Numbered from the stretch's first letter, positions 37,097 through 51,664 are shown. The stretch is 64,000 bases of DNA from Anseranas semipalmata (GCA_013399115.1 VXAA01001233.1:1-64000), one strand, 5' to 3'. The notes: generated from the letters alone by a model not told the origin. Numbers and translations: made by a program.

Positions 37097-40000
37097 AATT
37101 TACTTTAGCCTTTAGTCTAGCTATTCCAACAAAAAATCAATACACTTTTGAAAGAATTAGTCTGACACTTGTGAATATGCCATGAAAGTGAAAGATGCAA
37201 AAAAAAACAACAACCCACATATTCCATTTACTTCTACTCTGCTTAACAGGACCCTTTTTCTTACAAGCCCAAGAACAAAAGAGGCACTAAGAGAAAAAAT
37301 ATATATATTATTAATAGGACCACTTGCAAGAACAAAGGAAAGAGATAAATGTAATTGTGTTCTGTGAGAACTTACTCCTAAGGACTAACCACAGAAAGAT
37401 ATAGGCAGAAGACAGAAAAATGTGGTGAAATGTCTCCCAAGAGAAAATACATGGTAAAACGAGTAAAATAACCGGGAAAGAGAAATATTGGCAATTTTTC
37501 ATGCTGACAACATAAAAACATCAAATTAAAATCTAGAGAGCTGTGATTTTCGAAATAACCTAATTCTTAGAGTCTGTTTGCAAAGAATAGAAAACCTCTG
37601 AACAGAGCAGACCCAGGCTCTGTGCAGATGCAGCATGCACAAGGCAGAAGGATGTAGGACCATTCAAGATGGATCTCTTCCAGAGGAACAATTAAATATA
37701 TGTAGAGTGTTGGCTGCACTTCTGAACTGGAGAAAGCTAGGGCAATCTGAAAAATGACAAGCTGGCTACAAAGAAATTGAGAAGCAAAGACAAATAAACA
37801 GATTCAGGCAAATGTTACTTGGTCCAGATTTTACTAAAATTTTAATGAAAAAATAAAGGAGATCACAGAAAATGTAGCAACAAATGTAACCAGATAGATA
37901 TCAGAATATCCTTAGATACAAGTGAGACTAACTGAGGCATAAGTATTTTTCCCCAGAATCACAGTTAGGTCTAGAGGTGCAGGTTTAGAACAAAGCCTCG
38001 CTGAGCCACTTACCCATGTCACAGTCTCTGCACAGAAAATGGCAGCTCTTCGATCTCTTGGCCCTGTATGTGGATAGCTTCAAAGTCCCACTAAAAAGTC
38101 TTCTTCTGACAAGATCACAAAACGCAGTCTGCCTGAAGCTGTGTATGAAAGTCAGTCACAGTTCTGAATATTTGCTAAGATAGCAATTACCAGACTGACC
38201 TAAATAAACTTCAGTCACCAATCCAGAAATGCACTGAGAGTCACTCAAAATGTGGGATTATCCCAGAAGAATGTGGTGTGGAGGGACTTCTACCTGCTCC
38301 CAAATCTCTCCCACTCTTCTGCCTGCAGTGGCAGCTTCCAGGAAGGCCATTTCAATGGCAATTAGATCTGAAGGCTGTCACATACAGAGTGTAAAGACAA
38401 AGTATAAGTCCCACTGAAGAACTGAACTGGTGGAATGAATACTTCTGAATGTGGATTTGGAATCTGCAGGCGGGAGAATGAAGGAACCCTGACACAAGTC
38501 CCACCTGCAGGGGCGGTACAGCAGCCAGCACACCATTACGGTGCTGACACAGTGAGCCCTCACCTTTTCAGCTCCAGCAGGCATTCCCAGACATACAGTA
38601 AAGCTTTAAAAGGAGACGCAAACTTGCTGATTTGGTGACGTAAGTACATGAGGAACAGACTGGGACAAGTGTAGTTCTGGGGGCTCCACACAGAAAGACA
38701 GAATAGATCCTGAAAAAAAAATTGTTATAGGCAGGTAGGGCTGTTTCTGCCATATGTCTCTCTGCTTTGCAGTCCTGCTGACTGGCAAGCAGTTGGAGGA
38801 ATGCACACAGTAACCTTGCCTGTTCAGGTGATCAGCAGTACAGCCCATCAGAGGCATCCAAGCACTGACCAGAACTTGATAGCACCAAAGAACTCAAAGT
38901 CTTCAAAGATGCATTTATTGTGAAAGCTTCAATTTCCAATAGTTTTATTTCAAATAGCTAAGCCTGTTTGCTGACATGGTCAGAACTCTGGAAAGATAAA
39001 CTACAGATGCTTATCCAACCAGTTGTTAGTCATGTACTGCAGAGGATGGGAGACCTTGTAACATCATCCTAAGTTATAAACCATGGAGATGGTCTTGCCC
39101 AGTTCTGAATGTGGTCTTCAGTGTGAGGACAGAAGGCCCAGTACTGCTCTGAGTTACAACACCCTAATATTGGAATTGTGCTCCCTGTGCTCTCCCATCT
39201 CTGGAGGAAACAAGCTCCTGTCGCTCTCCATCTAGATGGATATGCACCCAATTGCATACATTTCACTGGGGTTGCTGCCAACAGAGACATTCTCATTCAT
39301 TCTTTTTCAAGAGGCACTTTATGGTCAACCAAACATAAATCAGGCCTACATGCCCTGTGTATGTGAGTTTGTACAGTGCCACGTCCAGACACGTAATACT
39401 GCATCTCCTGGGTCCTCATGCAAGTGGGGACAGACAGAATGGTAGCCTCAGTGGGTCCACCGATGCCTTGGACTGATTTTATGGAAGGTAGGCTTTATCT
39501 TGGAGATGGTCCTGAATAGTGCCTCTTCAACCCAGACACTTAGATAAGGTCTGGCAGAAGTCAAAGTAACACAAAATGAACTTCAAGACATTTGACATCC
39601 TACCTGGAGAAAGATCTCTTGTAAGCCAGACCTTCAGAACAGTAAACCATTACCCCCTTTCTCCTTTGACAGGAATTCACCAAGGTCATAACCTCAATAA
39701 AGATCCTTTGTGCTATGGAGAAACCATATGGCAAAACTCTATAATGAAGATATTTCTGTCTCCTTGTTAAATATAGGTAATTCTGTTGCAAATAGCTTAT
39801 CAAGGTATGGCGTTAAAGCAGACACAAACTGAAAATCTTTACGATGTATTTCCCTCCCAATCAAGAGAGACTGCCATTGTGCATCTCATTAGGGGAAAAC
39901 AGTTCCCACAAGAGACACATCAATTGAATCAACTGAAGCCAGGCAACCTGGGGAAAATAAAAGTGTGCAAATCCTCCTGGAAAGGCAAGATCTTTTAGAC

Positions 40001-43000
40001 AGTCTCTAAAACTTTCACTAAAAACAAAATAAAAAGAACACCCCTCTCCCTCTCAGTCCCCATTCCCCCCAGACAACCCAAACCCATGCAAGTAATGAAG
40101 CATGAAGTTAAAAGGATTGAGGTCTTATTTTGATTGAGATGAGATAAAGGTCTCAGAAGAGCCAATGCAGCTGAGGCAGTATCTCTCTGTCTGTTAGCAC
40201 TAGCACCAGCATCTGCATCGGATTACTCAAAAGACAACAATCTCTCCTTCTTACACAGTATTAATAAACCTGCTAGGAATTAACACAAAGAATGGAATTT
40301 TGCATGCTGGACTAGAGAAGACTTTTTTTTTTTTTTTAATACTAAGCTAAGAGTTATACAGAACTCTTTCAAATGATTTTTTTTTCAGTCTCTACGTATC
40401 AAGAATATTAACTATAAAGATCTTAATTGCCAATTTGTGGTATTTCTCACTGTTGCTCATGGGAGGGGTACAAAATGCACTAAGTTATCCCAACCTTCTT
40501 TTTGTCTAAAATGCACATCTTTCACAATGCCATAGGACAATGAAGAGGTTTACTTTAAGTGGTGATTATTTAAGAAATTGTTTGCTTATTGTTACTGAAG
40601 GTGGATGATACAGGGGATTTGAAATGTAGCTTGTTACTCATTTCAGATGCTCCCTTTAATTATTTAGAAACAATTTTGTGAAAACACATGTGTAAATTAA
40701 TTGCAAGAAAACCCAAGAGAGATCAGAAAAGAAACCAGCTTATCTGGTTTCTGAAGATGAAAAAGTGAGCATTGCACCTGAAATTAAATTACCTTATTAT
40801 AAAAAACTGTCTTCAGTTAAAATCTATATCAGAACACACCTGCATTTTCAAACTGTATTTTAACTTGAGGCTTGAGATCATGTCTCCTAATTATATGAAA
40901 TGCAAATGGAGCTTAATTATGTTTTATTTAATGTGTTACAACTGAAATCATGCTAATGTTATTCACAAAATAATTCACGTTTTCTACAGTTTCCCATACC
41001 TCTTCTTTATCTTTATGCAGGAAGCCAAAGAGAGGAAAATGTGCACATGATCTTGCTTTATTGCCCTAAAAGCTTCCCAGTGATGTCATTTGTCTGAATG
41101 ACAAGAACACTTTTTTTCTTTTCTTTAGTTGATGAGGTAATTGTGCCACTAGTCTTGACTAAGTACTAGGGAAACTAAAATCTGGAAAAAGTCTACCATC
41201 TTCACTATTGTAATAAAGAAAGATGAAAAATATGTTTACATTGATATGATGGAAATAGTTCATGCACTCACATCAGTTGCTTGTGGTAGAAAATCAACTA
41301 GGAAATTGCAATCAGACTATTTAATTGCACTTCAGGAATTACTGCAGGGTCTTCAGAAATTCAACTATTTTTATAAAATACTTCTTTTGATAATCTTGGA
41401 TTAATAGTTCATTTACGTTCACAGAAAAACTAGATACAATCATTTTCCTGTTGCAAAAGTGAATGCATTTTTATCAAAGAATGAAATGTGAGAATGAAAT
41501 TCGTCTTTATCTTCTTCTTTGTTAGAATACAGTACATGGTCACATGACCATTTCAGAATAACTGTAGTATTTTATGGTTTTCCTGCCATCTACTCCTTCC
41601 TTACACCTCCACAACGGAGGTTTTCTAGGCTTTGGATACTCACAGAACTCTGCTGTGGCTCAGTCAGCTGGGACATATCTCCCTGCTCAGGGGCTCCTTG
41701 TGGGCAACAGCAGCAGAACCAGTACTGCCGCCTATATCTGAAGTGCTGTGTTGCCAGACACAGAGCCACGAGACCTAACACCTAATGTCTTTGTCAGACA
41801 ACACTGATTCAAATTCCAGACAGTACGTATGTGGTCTCAGTAGGGATTATTAAAAACATCAGAAACCTATTAAGAATATTTAAGTTCAAAAGTTAGTTGA
41901 TGCAAAATAAATTGCATGTATTCAGCAACAACAGCAGAACCCATAAATACTCATGCCACAAGACATAAGTTGGTTAAAAGGCCAAATTTACACAGTAAGA
42001 GAGAGTACAATGAGTAAAAAGGAATAATGGTAGAATTTAAGATTTCAGATTAAGATAAAAGCATGAATGATTTAACTTAAATATTTTAGTTTGAAGTACT
42101 AAACAAAACTATGCCTAGATTTGAAGAAAGTTTTCTTAAGCCAAAAACAGTTATTTTAATAAATGAAAATGCTTGTCTTTACATAAAATGCACAGTACTG
42201 TCAGTGCAGCTACAGTGACCGCCGTATATGTGAACAGCCAATCTGTGTTAGAGATACAGAAAACTGAGGAAGAAAAAATCATCCATACACAAACAGCCAG
42301 GGGCAGGGATATTTCAAAGACAGTGAATTTATCATAACATTTAAATAACAGAGGGGTGAAAAGAAAATTTGATCTTTTTCCTTTCTCATTTATTTCTTTT
42401 GAATATTAGGGCTTCATAAAGATTTGTAAGAATGTAGGTATTCCTGTAGACCTGCCCAAGCATCTTACAAACTATCAGTAAATACTGCCAGAGTAAGAGA
42501 TTCCCCTATTTATAAACTGTAACTACACAAAGTAAGTCATTAGTATGTATGTGTCAATGAGTAGATGTCCTCTGAGATCAAACTTCAGCTACTTACATCA
42601 GCTTTGCACAAAACTGTGCAGTATTTTGGAATTTATCTTTCACTAACTATATTTATGTCAGATTAGAAAACTTCATTACTATGTATACCGATCCACTTCT
42701 TGCCAACGTATTAAGGGCTAGATTGTGCAACTCATTGAAAACCACTGTTCAGGGGGCACCTGATCTTAACTTCCCTGCAGTCAAAGAATCACTCCTGTTG
42801 ACTTAATTAACTTTTGACAAGGCTTATTGGCTATGTATTACATTTAATAGGATTAGAAGAAGCAGAACCTAATGGCATAGTAGTGTCAGACAGAATAAAC
42901 TGATTTGACATTTACATATTTGATGAAGAGATAAACTTACTTAAGTCTGAGGTGTAAATCATGATCAGGTCCATCCTCCCACTAATATGCAAGTCTTCCA

Positions 43001-43262
43001 TATCATTAAAATTTAGGAGAGTGCTGGTATATATCAATACAAAAATTCAGATCTAGCTAGACTTAAAACCAGAAATTCAATCTGATAATCTTAGTAGTAT
43101 TGGGAAAAAGAGTAACTCAATATAAAACTAGATTTACTTGACAGAATTAAACTAGAAACTCTTAGGTATGAAGTTCACAGCAGATGTAGCATATCATTTG
43201 AGGGAGTTATGTTAAAACCCCATCTTGAACTGTTGAGAGGAACAACGATCCTTTTACATTAC

Positions 43263-43463
43263 CTCCACTGAAATCTCCTTTGGTGCCATGGGCCACTTGT
43301 GCTCATACTTTTCTTTCACAGTTTGTTCACTGTTCGCAGTTGGTGCTGAGTTCTCAGGCCGTACTCCATGGCTTGTTTTGCCCACCAGATTTTGAACTGA
43401 TTTTACCATATTCTTTAAATCCTCCGGGTATGGAGTGGGATAACGTTTTAGATTTATTTCAAC
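43263..43463 (-). CDS. LRRC7: LRRC7 linker exon
   Basis: Exactly 67 codons, phase 0 at both ends, from [18 protein letters not shown] to [13 protein letters not shown]. It contains the conserved [18 protein letters not shown] segment, predicted helical, C-terminal to the acidic region, in the part that follows the LAP-specific domain. The acceptor is ATGAATGTTCAG and the donor is GTAATG. Confidence 0.96.
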
Positions 43464-46400
43464 CTGAACATTCATAAAAAGAATTAAAGCACAAATACAA
43501 AATGAAAACAGCATGCAAACTAAAACCATGGTTACAGTACTATGGCTAAGTGCAAATTCCTCAAATTTTGAGTTAATCTATTTGAGGTAATTTGTTACAT
43601 ATAGCTACCTTCATGGATTTTTTAAGTTCTTGGACTGAAATTTGCATTCAGTTACATTATGGAAACCTATAATGGAATTTCAGTGACATAAAATAATGGA
43701 TGGGAATGCTTCCCTATAAGCCTATCTTTTATCCTGTGAGAATATTGTATTTTAATTCTACACTTGGCTTGAGACTACTAACATATTAAATCACACTTTT
43801 CCAAAACGATACTGGTGTAAATGCAGAATTAATTTAGCTATATTCAGTGCACTGAATTAATCTGAATTATCTATAACAGCTGAGAACAGAATCTGGTCTA
43901 CTGGGAGCTATTTGCTCTTTGAGATGGATAATGTACGTACATGCACTCAAGTATATCAATCTTACTCTTAAGTATACAGAAAACACAGGAAAACAGACTC
44001 AAACCACTTCAGAAAAGTCACCCTAAGTCACACTGAATAGTATTTCAACTGACTGACAGACCTACAGATTTCCTACAATGATCAGCATTTTAAGCTTACA
44101 ATTTTTATCACTCAGAAGTAAAGAAACATTGTATTCACCCAAGTCCAAAGCAACCCTAATTTTAAGACAATTCTATGAAATCTCATGGCTGAGTGAAAGG
44201 AGAAGAGGGACATGACATGACACTATCGGCAAATTGCTCAGAGGAGACCGTGCTGCAGATTACCATGGCAGGAGTGATCCGAGCAGGAAAGGAGACATAC
44301 ACAATGCTGGCCTCTCCTTACACCTCCCCATCATATTACAGACATATTTTGTCTGCTGTACATCACACCCCATCATGAGAGGAGATGCTGAGGAACCAGA
44401 AGAGCGTGTCCAAACAAAGCACGACCTCAGCAAGGCTGCTCGGGCTGTGCAGAGCAGGCATTTGGTAGGTTTGTCCCTTGAGGCCAGCCCACAGCAGAGG
44501 CCTCCCCCTCAGCGCATGGCCCTCTCCTCCATGTAGCATCTCCTGCCCTCCCTGCTCTGTCCTTCCCGCTGCAGACCTGCGCTATCTGCACTGCCTGTGT
44601 CCAGCTGGGACAGATGGTTGGGGGTCAAGCACCAGCTCTGTGATTCATGTGGTGAAACAGAAAAGCTCTGCCGAGTGGCCGGCCTGCTGCTCGGCAGGAG
44701 TAAGGGCCCCTTTGCATGGCCACCTGAAATCCAAAAGGTGCTGGCTGAGCCTGCCACTCTATTTGGGCCTGGACTTTGGGTGGAAATGCAATAAAATCCT
44801 TCAGTGAAGGAAAATTACAGCTCCCAGTGCAAGTTCTGAGTGTCATGATAACTGTTCCTGTTTATGAGGCTGTGAACTTTGAAATTACTCTACCTTTGTC
44901 ATGTGATAAGTAAGTATTTAGAAGCAATTACCACAAAGATGCTTTTACCTGATTGTGTACGTGAGGTAAGCAAAGGGAGCTTGCTTTTAATAGCTCTCTA
45001 TACAGCTGTTGGATTTTACACCCTTAACGAGTAGGTAAAAGGTAATGTTGGATTCAAATGAATATGGTCTGTTGATGGGAATATTTTAGAAGCAAGAGCA
45101 TGATCAATTTGGAAAATAAAACTATATGAAATACTAGCATATAATTCTGAACCACAATAGAATAAACATTACAGATAATATATTCTGACATGACTTTAAC
45201 ATAAAATGTTCAAATGTATGACTATGATGTCCTATGTTAATAAAGAATTTCAACAGAAAAAAGAAATTAAGTCTGTAAAGCATTACTAAAGCTGTGGTTG
45301 ATTTACGGTTGAAAGAAATCATATTTGGATGTGGCCTAATTAGGCAATAGCTTTTTCACAAAATCCGAGCCATGATTTAAATGTAAGGTCTACAGACAAA
45401 CATAGCTAGAACTTAAGTCATAAAGCAAATCCTCAGTAAGTACTAGTCAAGGAAAAATTAACCAAAAGACTTTCATACAATAGGCAAGTCAGAGAGGGAT
45501 TTCAGTAAGTCTTATATCACTATACATATTACTATTACACAGTAAAAACACTGGCAGCTGTGGTAGGTGATATCCACTCGAAAGCAGATATTTTCATCAT
45601 TGATTTAGGACTATTGTTACAGAGGAAATCTGTACTGCCTGTCGATGCAATTCTTCTATGCTTTAATGCTACACCAAAAGTAGCACGACCCTGAAAAGAG
45701 AATTTTCAAAGTTCAAAATTCTTTATGGAAGAATTTATTGAATAATTTAAATAATCAAATCAATGTTACATAGTTTGGCTGAGAATTCAGTTTTAACTAT
45801 GAAATATACAAAGTGAAAACTATTTATGCTTTTATAAAATGCTAACAATGCTTGTGATTACCTTCTGTTGTTAATTTGTTAACCTTCAAATTCATCCCAT
45901 AAAGGTCTGATGAAACTGCTAAAACTGCACATGTTAAAAACTCCCTGTGACCTATTGCAACACATGGATGGAGTGACACATACTAAGTTCACAAAAGGTT
46001 CCAGAAACTAGCTTTTAGCTCATGTGCATGCATCTTAACGCAGGCTTGTGAACAGTTCAGTCAAACAACTCTTTACAACACTTTTATGGTCATTCACATA
46101 TGCAGATGAATTAGCCTTGCTGGAAAAGAGCACAGACATACCAGAAGGATGCAAGTAAGTGTTTCTATCCTATTAACTGAATTTGAGCTCATTTTTTCAT
46201 AGCTTAGGCAAAAAGGGTGTTTTCCATGACCCCACACACCTACAGTGGGTAATCTTTTCCTTTCAAAGCCTGGTAAGATTTCCTTGGTTTGAACAATATT
46301 ATTTCCCCACTTTCAGTTTTTACAAACTTACGGGTATTTATGGGTATCTGGTGTACGCACAGTGAGAGATAAGAGAGGAAAGATGCTCTCTTCAAGATAC

Positions 46401-48718
46401 ACACGTGGAGGAAGTATATGATCACCTCCTAGCTCCTTGCTTAGCTTTTTGTTTAATAATTCTTCTCTGTACAAGCAATGACTATGGCATCAGCTGCAAA
46501 ACTTAATGTTTTGGTCTGATGAAGAGATACTAGGATCATTATGGAGGAGAGGAACACTGGATTGGAGCACATCTCCTATGAAGACAGGCTGAGTTGGGGT
46601 TGTTAAGCCTTGGGAAAAGAATGCTCTGGGGAGACCTTAGAGCGGCCTTCCAGTGCCTAAAGGGGGCTACAGAAAAGCTGGGGAGGGGCTCTTTATCAGG
46701 GAGTGTAGTAATAGGACAAGGGTAATGGCTTTAAACTAAAAGAGGGTGGGTTTAGATCAGACATTAGGAAGAAATTCTTCACCATGAGGTTGGTGAGGCG
46801 CTGGCACAGGGTGCCCAGAGAAGCTGTGGATGCCCCATCCCTGGCAGTGCCCAAGGCCAGGCTGGATGGGCCTTTGGGCAGCCTGGGCTGGTGGGAGGGG
46901 TCCCTGCCCATGGCAGAGGCTGGAACTGAATGGTCCTTAAGGTCCCTTCCAACCCAAACCATTCCGTAATTCCAGAATTCTATGATTCTGTGATTGTATA
47001 TGGGAATAGAGGACTCTCGTGCAGAAAGGGACTCGTACATTACAACATTGGTTTATACTCTCTCCACTCTCTATGGATGAGAGGTAAGTAAGAACTCTAG
47101 AAAATATATTTTAGTGTTGGACTCTTCCCCCCCCACTGATACAAAGGATAAAGACTCTCTTGACCTTCAGCTGGCCAAGCCAAAGCATTAGGGAGAGCTG
47201 CAGCCCTATGGGCCCTGTGTCACCCACACGGTACAAACTGCTCCTCCTGCTGGCAGCACAACGGGCCAGGCCACAGCTGCCCTTCTCACGCCAGGGGTGA
47301 GCAGGCCGCCCAGGAAGGCAGCTGGAGCATGCACAGCATCCTGAGCAGCTCTGGTGCTGCGTGCCCAGGCCTGGCGTCACACCACGCCATGACAGCTGCT
47401 CACGGCACAGGCACAGGCCAGCTCCTATCTTCGCTTGTGCTGTTTGTAGGAAACCTGAAAATGTGGTAATGAGTCTTGGCTGTGTTTGCCTCCCCATTTT
47501 CCATACAGCAGATGGCAGCATTTGAACTCAAGTACAAGAACAGCATTTAGTGGATGAAGGATTTCATTTTTCTACAAAAACAGCTTACTTGAAGGAAACA
47601 TTTGTTTCAGTCATTCATAGTGTTCTGAAATATATTAAAACCAAAATAGCTAAGTGATAGAATTCTTATATTACATTTCAATATTGAGAATAATGCTTGC
47701 AAATAACATATAATACAATTAAATTCTTCTATGACCTTAGAAATTGATATCTATTTCCCTGTTAATATTTCAGTTGTTTTGCACATTTGGACAGCCATAT
47801 TACTAACAGTTAAAATTATGATAAGAAGTGGTGGAACAATATAAAACTCTCCCAGATGCTCTGCTTTCCATACACGAGCCACAAATCTGCAGTTCACCTG
47901 GGGTAAAATTTCAGCTTAATCTATTTATCGTGAGTCAAAGATTGCTTTTGGATTTCATTTTCTGTTTTGATAAGGCAGTACAGTCAATTATCTCTGGTTG
48001 CAAGAGTTAGACGAAAATTCCTAATGAGGAAAAATATTAAAACAAAAAATCCCAAATTTCCAAGAAGATCTAAATCAGATGTTAAATATTTATTGCTAAT
48101 AATATTGTTCTTTTTAAATCAAAATATGATTTTAATATCCTCATACAATTTTCATCTCTGATAACACTTGTTATGTTGGGTATCCTACTGCAGTTCAAAA
48201 CTCGCATTGCTGAAGTGTTTGATCTGGGGTAATTCCTTTATATTATTCAAGGGATAGAAATTTTCATTTTCAAGTTTTTGATAGGTTACTAAATCCATGA
48301 GTGCACACTCCTGCATAACTCCAAGAAGTTGCAAAGTTCTCAACTTCCACCTTGAGAGGAATATGGAATCCCCTGTAGGGTCTAAATATTTCTAAAGAAT
48401 TAGGTGGCTGGAGAATAATTCTAAATCCCTAAACATTTTGTGTTAATTTTGTCTTAATGATAAAATACCTGTCACATTAAGAACCCAACATTAGGGCTCC
48501 TAAATCAAAGTTTTGCTGTCTAGACAACAACAGCAAACTCCCTGATACTGTATACTTCAGGGAGAATGGGTATGTTCTTCTTTCTTAACTGCTATACTTG
48601 AAACACGGTGCCAAGAATTTTCTGGTTATTTAGAACACAGAAATAGTTCAATTCAAGATCAGTATATTGGACCCTGTCCATAATATGTGAGTAGGAGAAA
48701 AAATTAAACAGAGCTTAC
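43464..48718 (-). other. LRRC7: LRRC7 intron
   Basis: GT-AG intron of about 5.3 kb. It contains a CR1 copy at about 46535-46995 and GC-rich patches at about 44380-44760 and 47180-47420. ORFs in the GC-rich patches lack splice context and family resemblance. Some mammalian densin isoforms have an extra exon in this position, but I could not identify an avian counterpart. Confidence 0.65.
46535..46995 (+). mobile_element. CR1 LINE, longest copy in the window
   Basis: About 460 bases of CR1 3' region in plus orientation. Landmarks in order are AGGAACACTGGATTGGAGCA, CTCTGGGGAGACCTTAGAGC, GGCCTTCCAGTGCCTAAAGG, GATCAGACATTAGGAAGAAA, TTCTTCACCATGAGGTTGGT, CCCCATCCCTGGCAGTGCCC and GGTCCCTTCCAACCCAAACC. 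It ends in octamers (ATTCTATGATTCTGTGATT). It is 5'-truncated, has no intact ORF, and lies antisense to LRRC7. Confidence 0.96.
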
Positions 48719-48843
48719 CTTAACTTTCCCTGCATTTTCCTCCTCTTCCTTTTTTTCTTCAAATTCAAAGGCAACAGTCATACGTTGCTGTCTCTGTTCC
48801 TCCCATAAAGTAGGATTAAAACTATCACTGTCTGACTGGAAAT
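48719..48843 (-). CDS. LRRC7: LRRC7 linker exon (acidic segment)
   Basis: 125 bases: two bases complete an Asp codon, then 41 codons ([16 protein letters not shown] to EENAGKVK) ending in phase 0. The segment [19 protein letters not shown] combines a basic patch with a highly acidic run, and is conserved in densin. The acceptor is AATTAACTGTAG and the donor is GTAAGC. Confidence 0.96.
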
Positions 48844-49546
48844 CTACAGTTAATTGCAAACAGCAATGCAACAGAACAAGGGATTAGTGCACTCAGCAAA
48901 AAATTGGAAATGACCTAAAAAGACAAGTTCTTATTTGACCCTGTAATCTTGGGTTACTGCCTTAAAACTGTTGTGGGGGGCAATAAAAGTATTAGCTGAC
49001 AAACCACTACAAATGAATTTTAATGCTAAAATCACAAGCAGAATGGTGGGAAGCAAGAGGGTGTCAGGGCAGAGGACGGGGGGGAATGGAGACTCCAGCT
49101 TAACACAGGTATGTCACGAGCCAAGCCCCCAGCCCTGCTGGGCCCAGTGCTCTGCACCCCACACGTCTTGGAGGTGCCCCCGCCCCGGCTCCCTCAGACA
49201 GGCCCAGTGTCCCTGCAGGCTGAGTGGGCCTTGCCCAGCTCCGAGCCATACCCTTGGCTTCTGCCCCATGCAGACTTCATGCCCAGGTTCATGTAATTTA
49301 TACGAGGCCATTCTTCTGAAAATGTAAAAGAAAACGTAAATCTGATGGCCTGAGATTAATGGATTTGGAAACAGGAGCCCTTTGTGTGTGACAAGATATG
49401 GGTTGTTATGTCTGCACCACTGGCTTTACGTGTCAGAAAAGAGACTCATACACAGAACCGTGTCTGAAACCCCTCCCTCTGTTTTATCTCCACTACCTGA
49501 ACAAGCACTGTTCCTGCCTGTGTAGGAACTGCTGAAGATGTTTTAC
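48844..49546 (-). other. LRRC7: LRRC7 intron with small GC-rich patch
   Basis: GT-AG intron of about 0.7 kb. It includes a GC-rich patch at about 49060-49270 containing ORFs on both strands without family resemblance. Confidence 0.75.
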
Positions 49547-49646
49547 CTTCATCACTGCGGGGTTGCTGGGGAAACATGTAGTTAGTCAGCACTCTCTGCT
49601 TTGTTTCTGGGTGAGCCTCAGTTTGCAGTGGAATGAGGGCCTTGGA
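49547..49646 (-). CDS. LRRC7: LRRC7 exon (LAP-specific region)
   Basis: 100 bases: 33 codons from [17 protein letters not shown] to QQPRSDE, plus the first base of an Asp codon finished in the next exon. The SKALIPLQ and [12 protein letters not shown] elements are the LAP-specific sequence that directly follows the LRR array in ERBIN, SCRIB, LANO and densin. The acceptor is TTTCCTATACAG and the donor is GTAAAA. Confidence 0.97.
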
Positions 49647-51594
49647 CTGTATAGGAAAGGCAAAACAAAGGACTGGTCACTCAGAGCATGTGTGTTAACT
49701 GAAACAGGATTTTAGCATGTGACAAATAGATAACACAAGAATAACTAAAATTCTGTATGAAAATAACCCTCTCCATGGACTAAAACCAGTGTTAACTAAA
49801 AACCACTAAAACCACTCCTCACTTCTAGTCTGCCTGTAATTCCCACCAGGGTCACCCAAAGAACACTAAATATCAGAAATACTGACTGCATGTTCAGACT
49901 CATACCACCAAGGAAGCTAAAGGATCAGCAGAACAGAGCTGCAACTGCACGGTTAAAACACCCACAATTGTGGCTGTAAATTGTTTTAAGCCAAGGTTGA
50001 TGAGGAGTAAGTTGATGATAGCTATTGGTTCACCTGAGGGTAGCCCTGGTGCAAGCTACGTGGAGGCACCTTGAATATTCAGATGTTACCGTTAGGTTTT
50101 ATTTCAATTGATAATTTTAATTGCTTTGCTCTAATGTAGCATCTAGGAGTGACTGTCACAGTTCACAGAATAGAAGTTGATCTAAACTGTATCGTTGGAA
50201 AGTCAAAATGCTGTAAAAATATCATATATTTAAAAGGAAGTGTATGTTCTGTGGCTGGGTAGAGGAGTCATGTAACGTTATTTTTTTGATGGAAATAAGA
50301 GTGAACAGGAGGAGAATCCTAATTTAGCACTTTAAAATTTACTCATCAGTTTACATTATCCTTCCCAATTAGCCTCCCCTCCCTTCAGCATTTTTTTTTT
50401 TTTTTTGCTTAGCTATACAAGTAAAAAGTAAATTTAAGGAGAAATGCAATAAGCACGTGCTGAAGTAAATCTATTGACTGCAGTACACTTGGCTTTGTCT
50501 GAGGGCCTGGCTGAGTGCTATGCGCTGGGCAGGAGCCTGGAGGTTTGTCTGGTGTCATGACAAAGAAACAACCCTGTCTGCGCTGCTCTGCACGGTTCTG
50601 CCCTCAGCTGTGCTTAGCATGGGCAGACGCGCTTGGTCTCCTGCAAACAGGCAGCGGCGGGGCCCAAGTCCCTGTGGCTTCTTCATACAGATAAAAGGAT
50701 GGATTAATTTGCAGTAGCACGGTAATTGGCCCCTGTAGAATTACCCTGATCAACTTCAGTTAAGGAGGTATAATATCTGATGTTGCGCATTATTGTAAGG
50801 TGAGAAAGATGAGATTATGAAAATTTATTGTAATTATTAAAAACTGTTAGGTATGTTGAACATTTCTAGCATGGTACTAATCGAGTTTTTCTCCATTTAG
50901 AGTTGCATTCTGGAACTACAAAATTATTCTATCCACCAATACCAGCAAGGATTGATGGGGGACTTATTTTAGTGCTCAGATGCTGGTGAACTGTTGCATT
51001 TCTCTGTGTTCGTGTTACATAATTTGTTCAAAAATAGAATCCTAAAGAATATATAGCAGTGACATACAAACCAAGCCCCTTGGAACTGAGAAAGGCATAC
51101 TTAAATTTAAAAGGAACTTAAATGAGAATTTTCTCCAAAACAAGACTAAGATTACTTGTTCGTCTTCTACATATTTAAACTCCCACTGACTTTAATGGAG
51201 TTTAAAATATGCAGGAATGGAAACATGGACAGGAAAAGGCAGAAGATAAAAATGTAGGCATAGATGGAATAAGGATTGGGACAAGCTAAGAACAAGTTTA
51301 ATAACAAAGTCTTACCTCTTGAATTTCTATTTACAAAATATTTTCTTGATAATTCTGGCCTTTATTACTACTTTTGTCAGGATATAGAAGGTTAGTTAGA
51401 AGCAAGAGCTTTCCCAGGTAATAACTGACAGCCAGGAGAATCTACACCTTGGTATGAAAGTAGCAAGCTGGACTGCGACTAAACGCTTCTAAAATTCTAC
51501 TACAGTCATGTATTAAATTACGGGCTTCATTTAGGGCCCTTACTAAGAACCCTAGCACTTTACTAAAGAAATTATGAATATTGAAAGCCATTAC
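49647..51594 (-). other. LRRC7: LRRC7 intron
   Basis: GT-AG intron of about 1.9 kb. It includes a T run near 50391-50406. No transposon or RNA is recognised. Confidence 0.75.
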
Positions 51595-51664
51595 CTGGTT
51601 GTCAGAAAGCCACAAAGCTGCAAGTTCTTTAAGTTTAGTAAAAGTGAATGGTAAGTTCTTCAGT
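51595..51664 (-). CDS. LRRC7: LRRC7 exon (last leucine-rich repeat)
   Basis: 70 bases: one base completes an Arg codon, then 23 codons ([23 protein letters not shown], 23 residues in all) end in phase 0. The pattern LxxLPxxFTxLxxLxxLxLxxN is a standard LRR of the LAP type, the last of the array. The acceptor is ATCATTTACAG and the donor is GTAATG. Confidence 0.96.

Larger units (their letters stand above)
34862..43262 (-). other. LRRC7: Large LRRC7 intron (8.4 kb)
   Basis: GT-AG interval that contains one candidate cassette exon (36797-36919). A TTCT/CTTT microsatellite lies at 37078-37096, and T runs occur near 40325-40339 and 40376-40385. No CR1 is recognised here. The stretch around 37980-39480 has less AT-rich texture with many short ORFs, and I could not assign it to a repeat family. 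Confidence 0.6.

Noticed and set aside
47111..47521. 136-residue minus-strand ORF inside an LRRC7 intron
   Set aside because: Cys/Gly/Ser/Arg-rich translation of a GC-rich patch. I considered an avian version of a mammalian optional densin exon but found no convincing similarity or phased splice sites.
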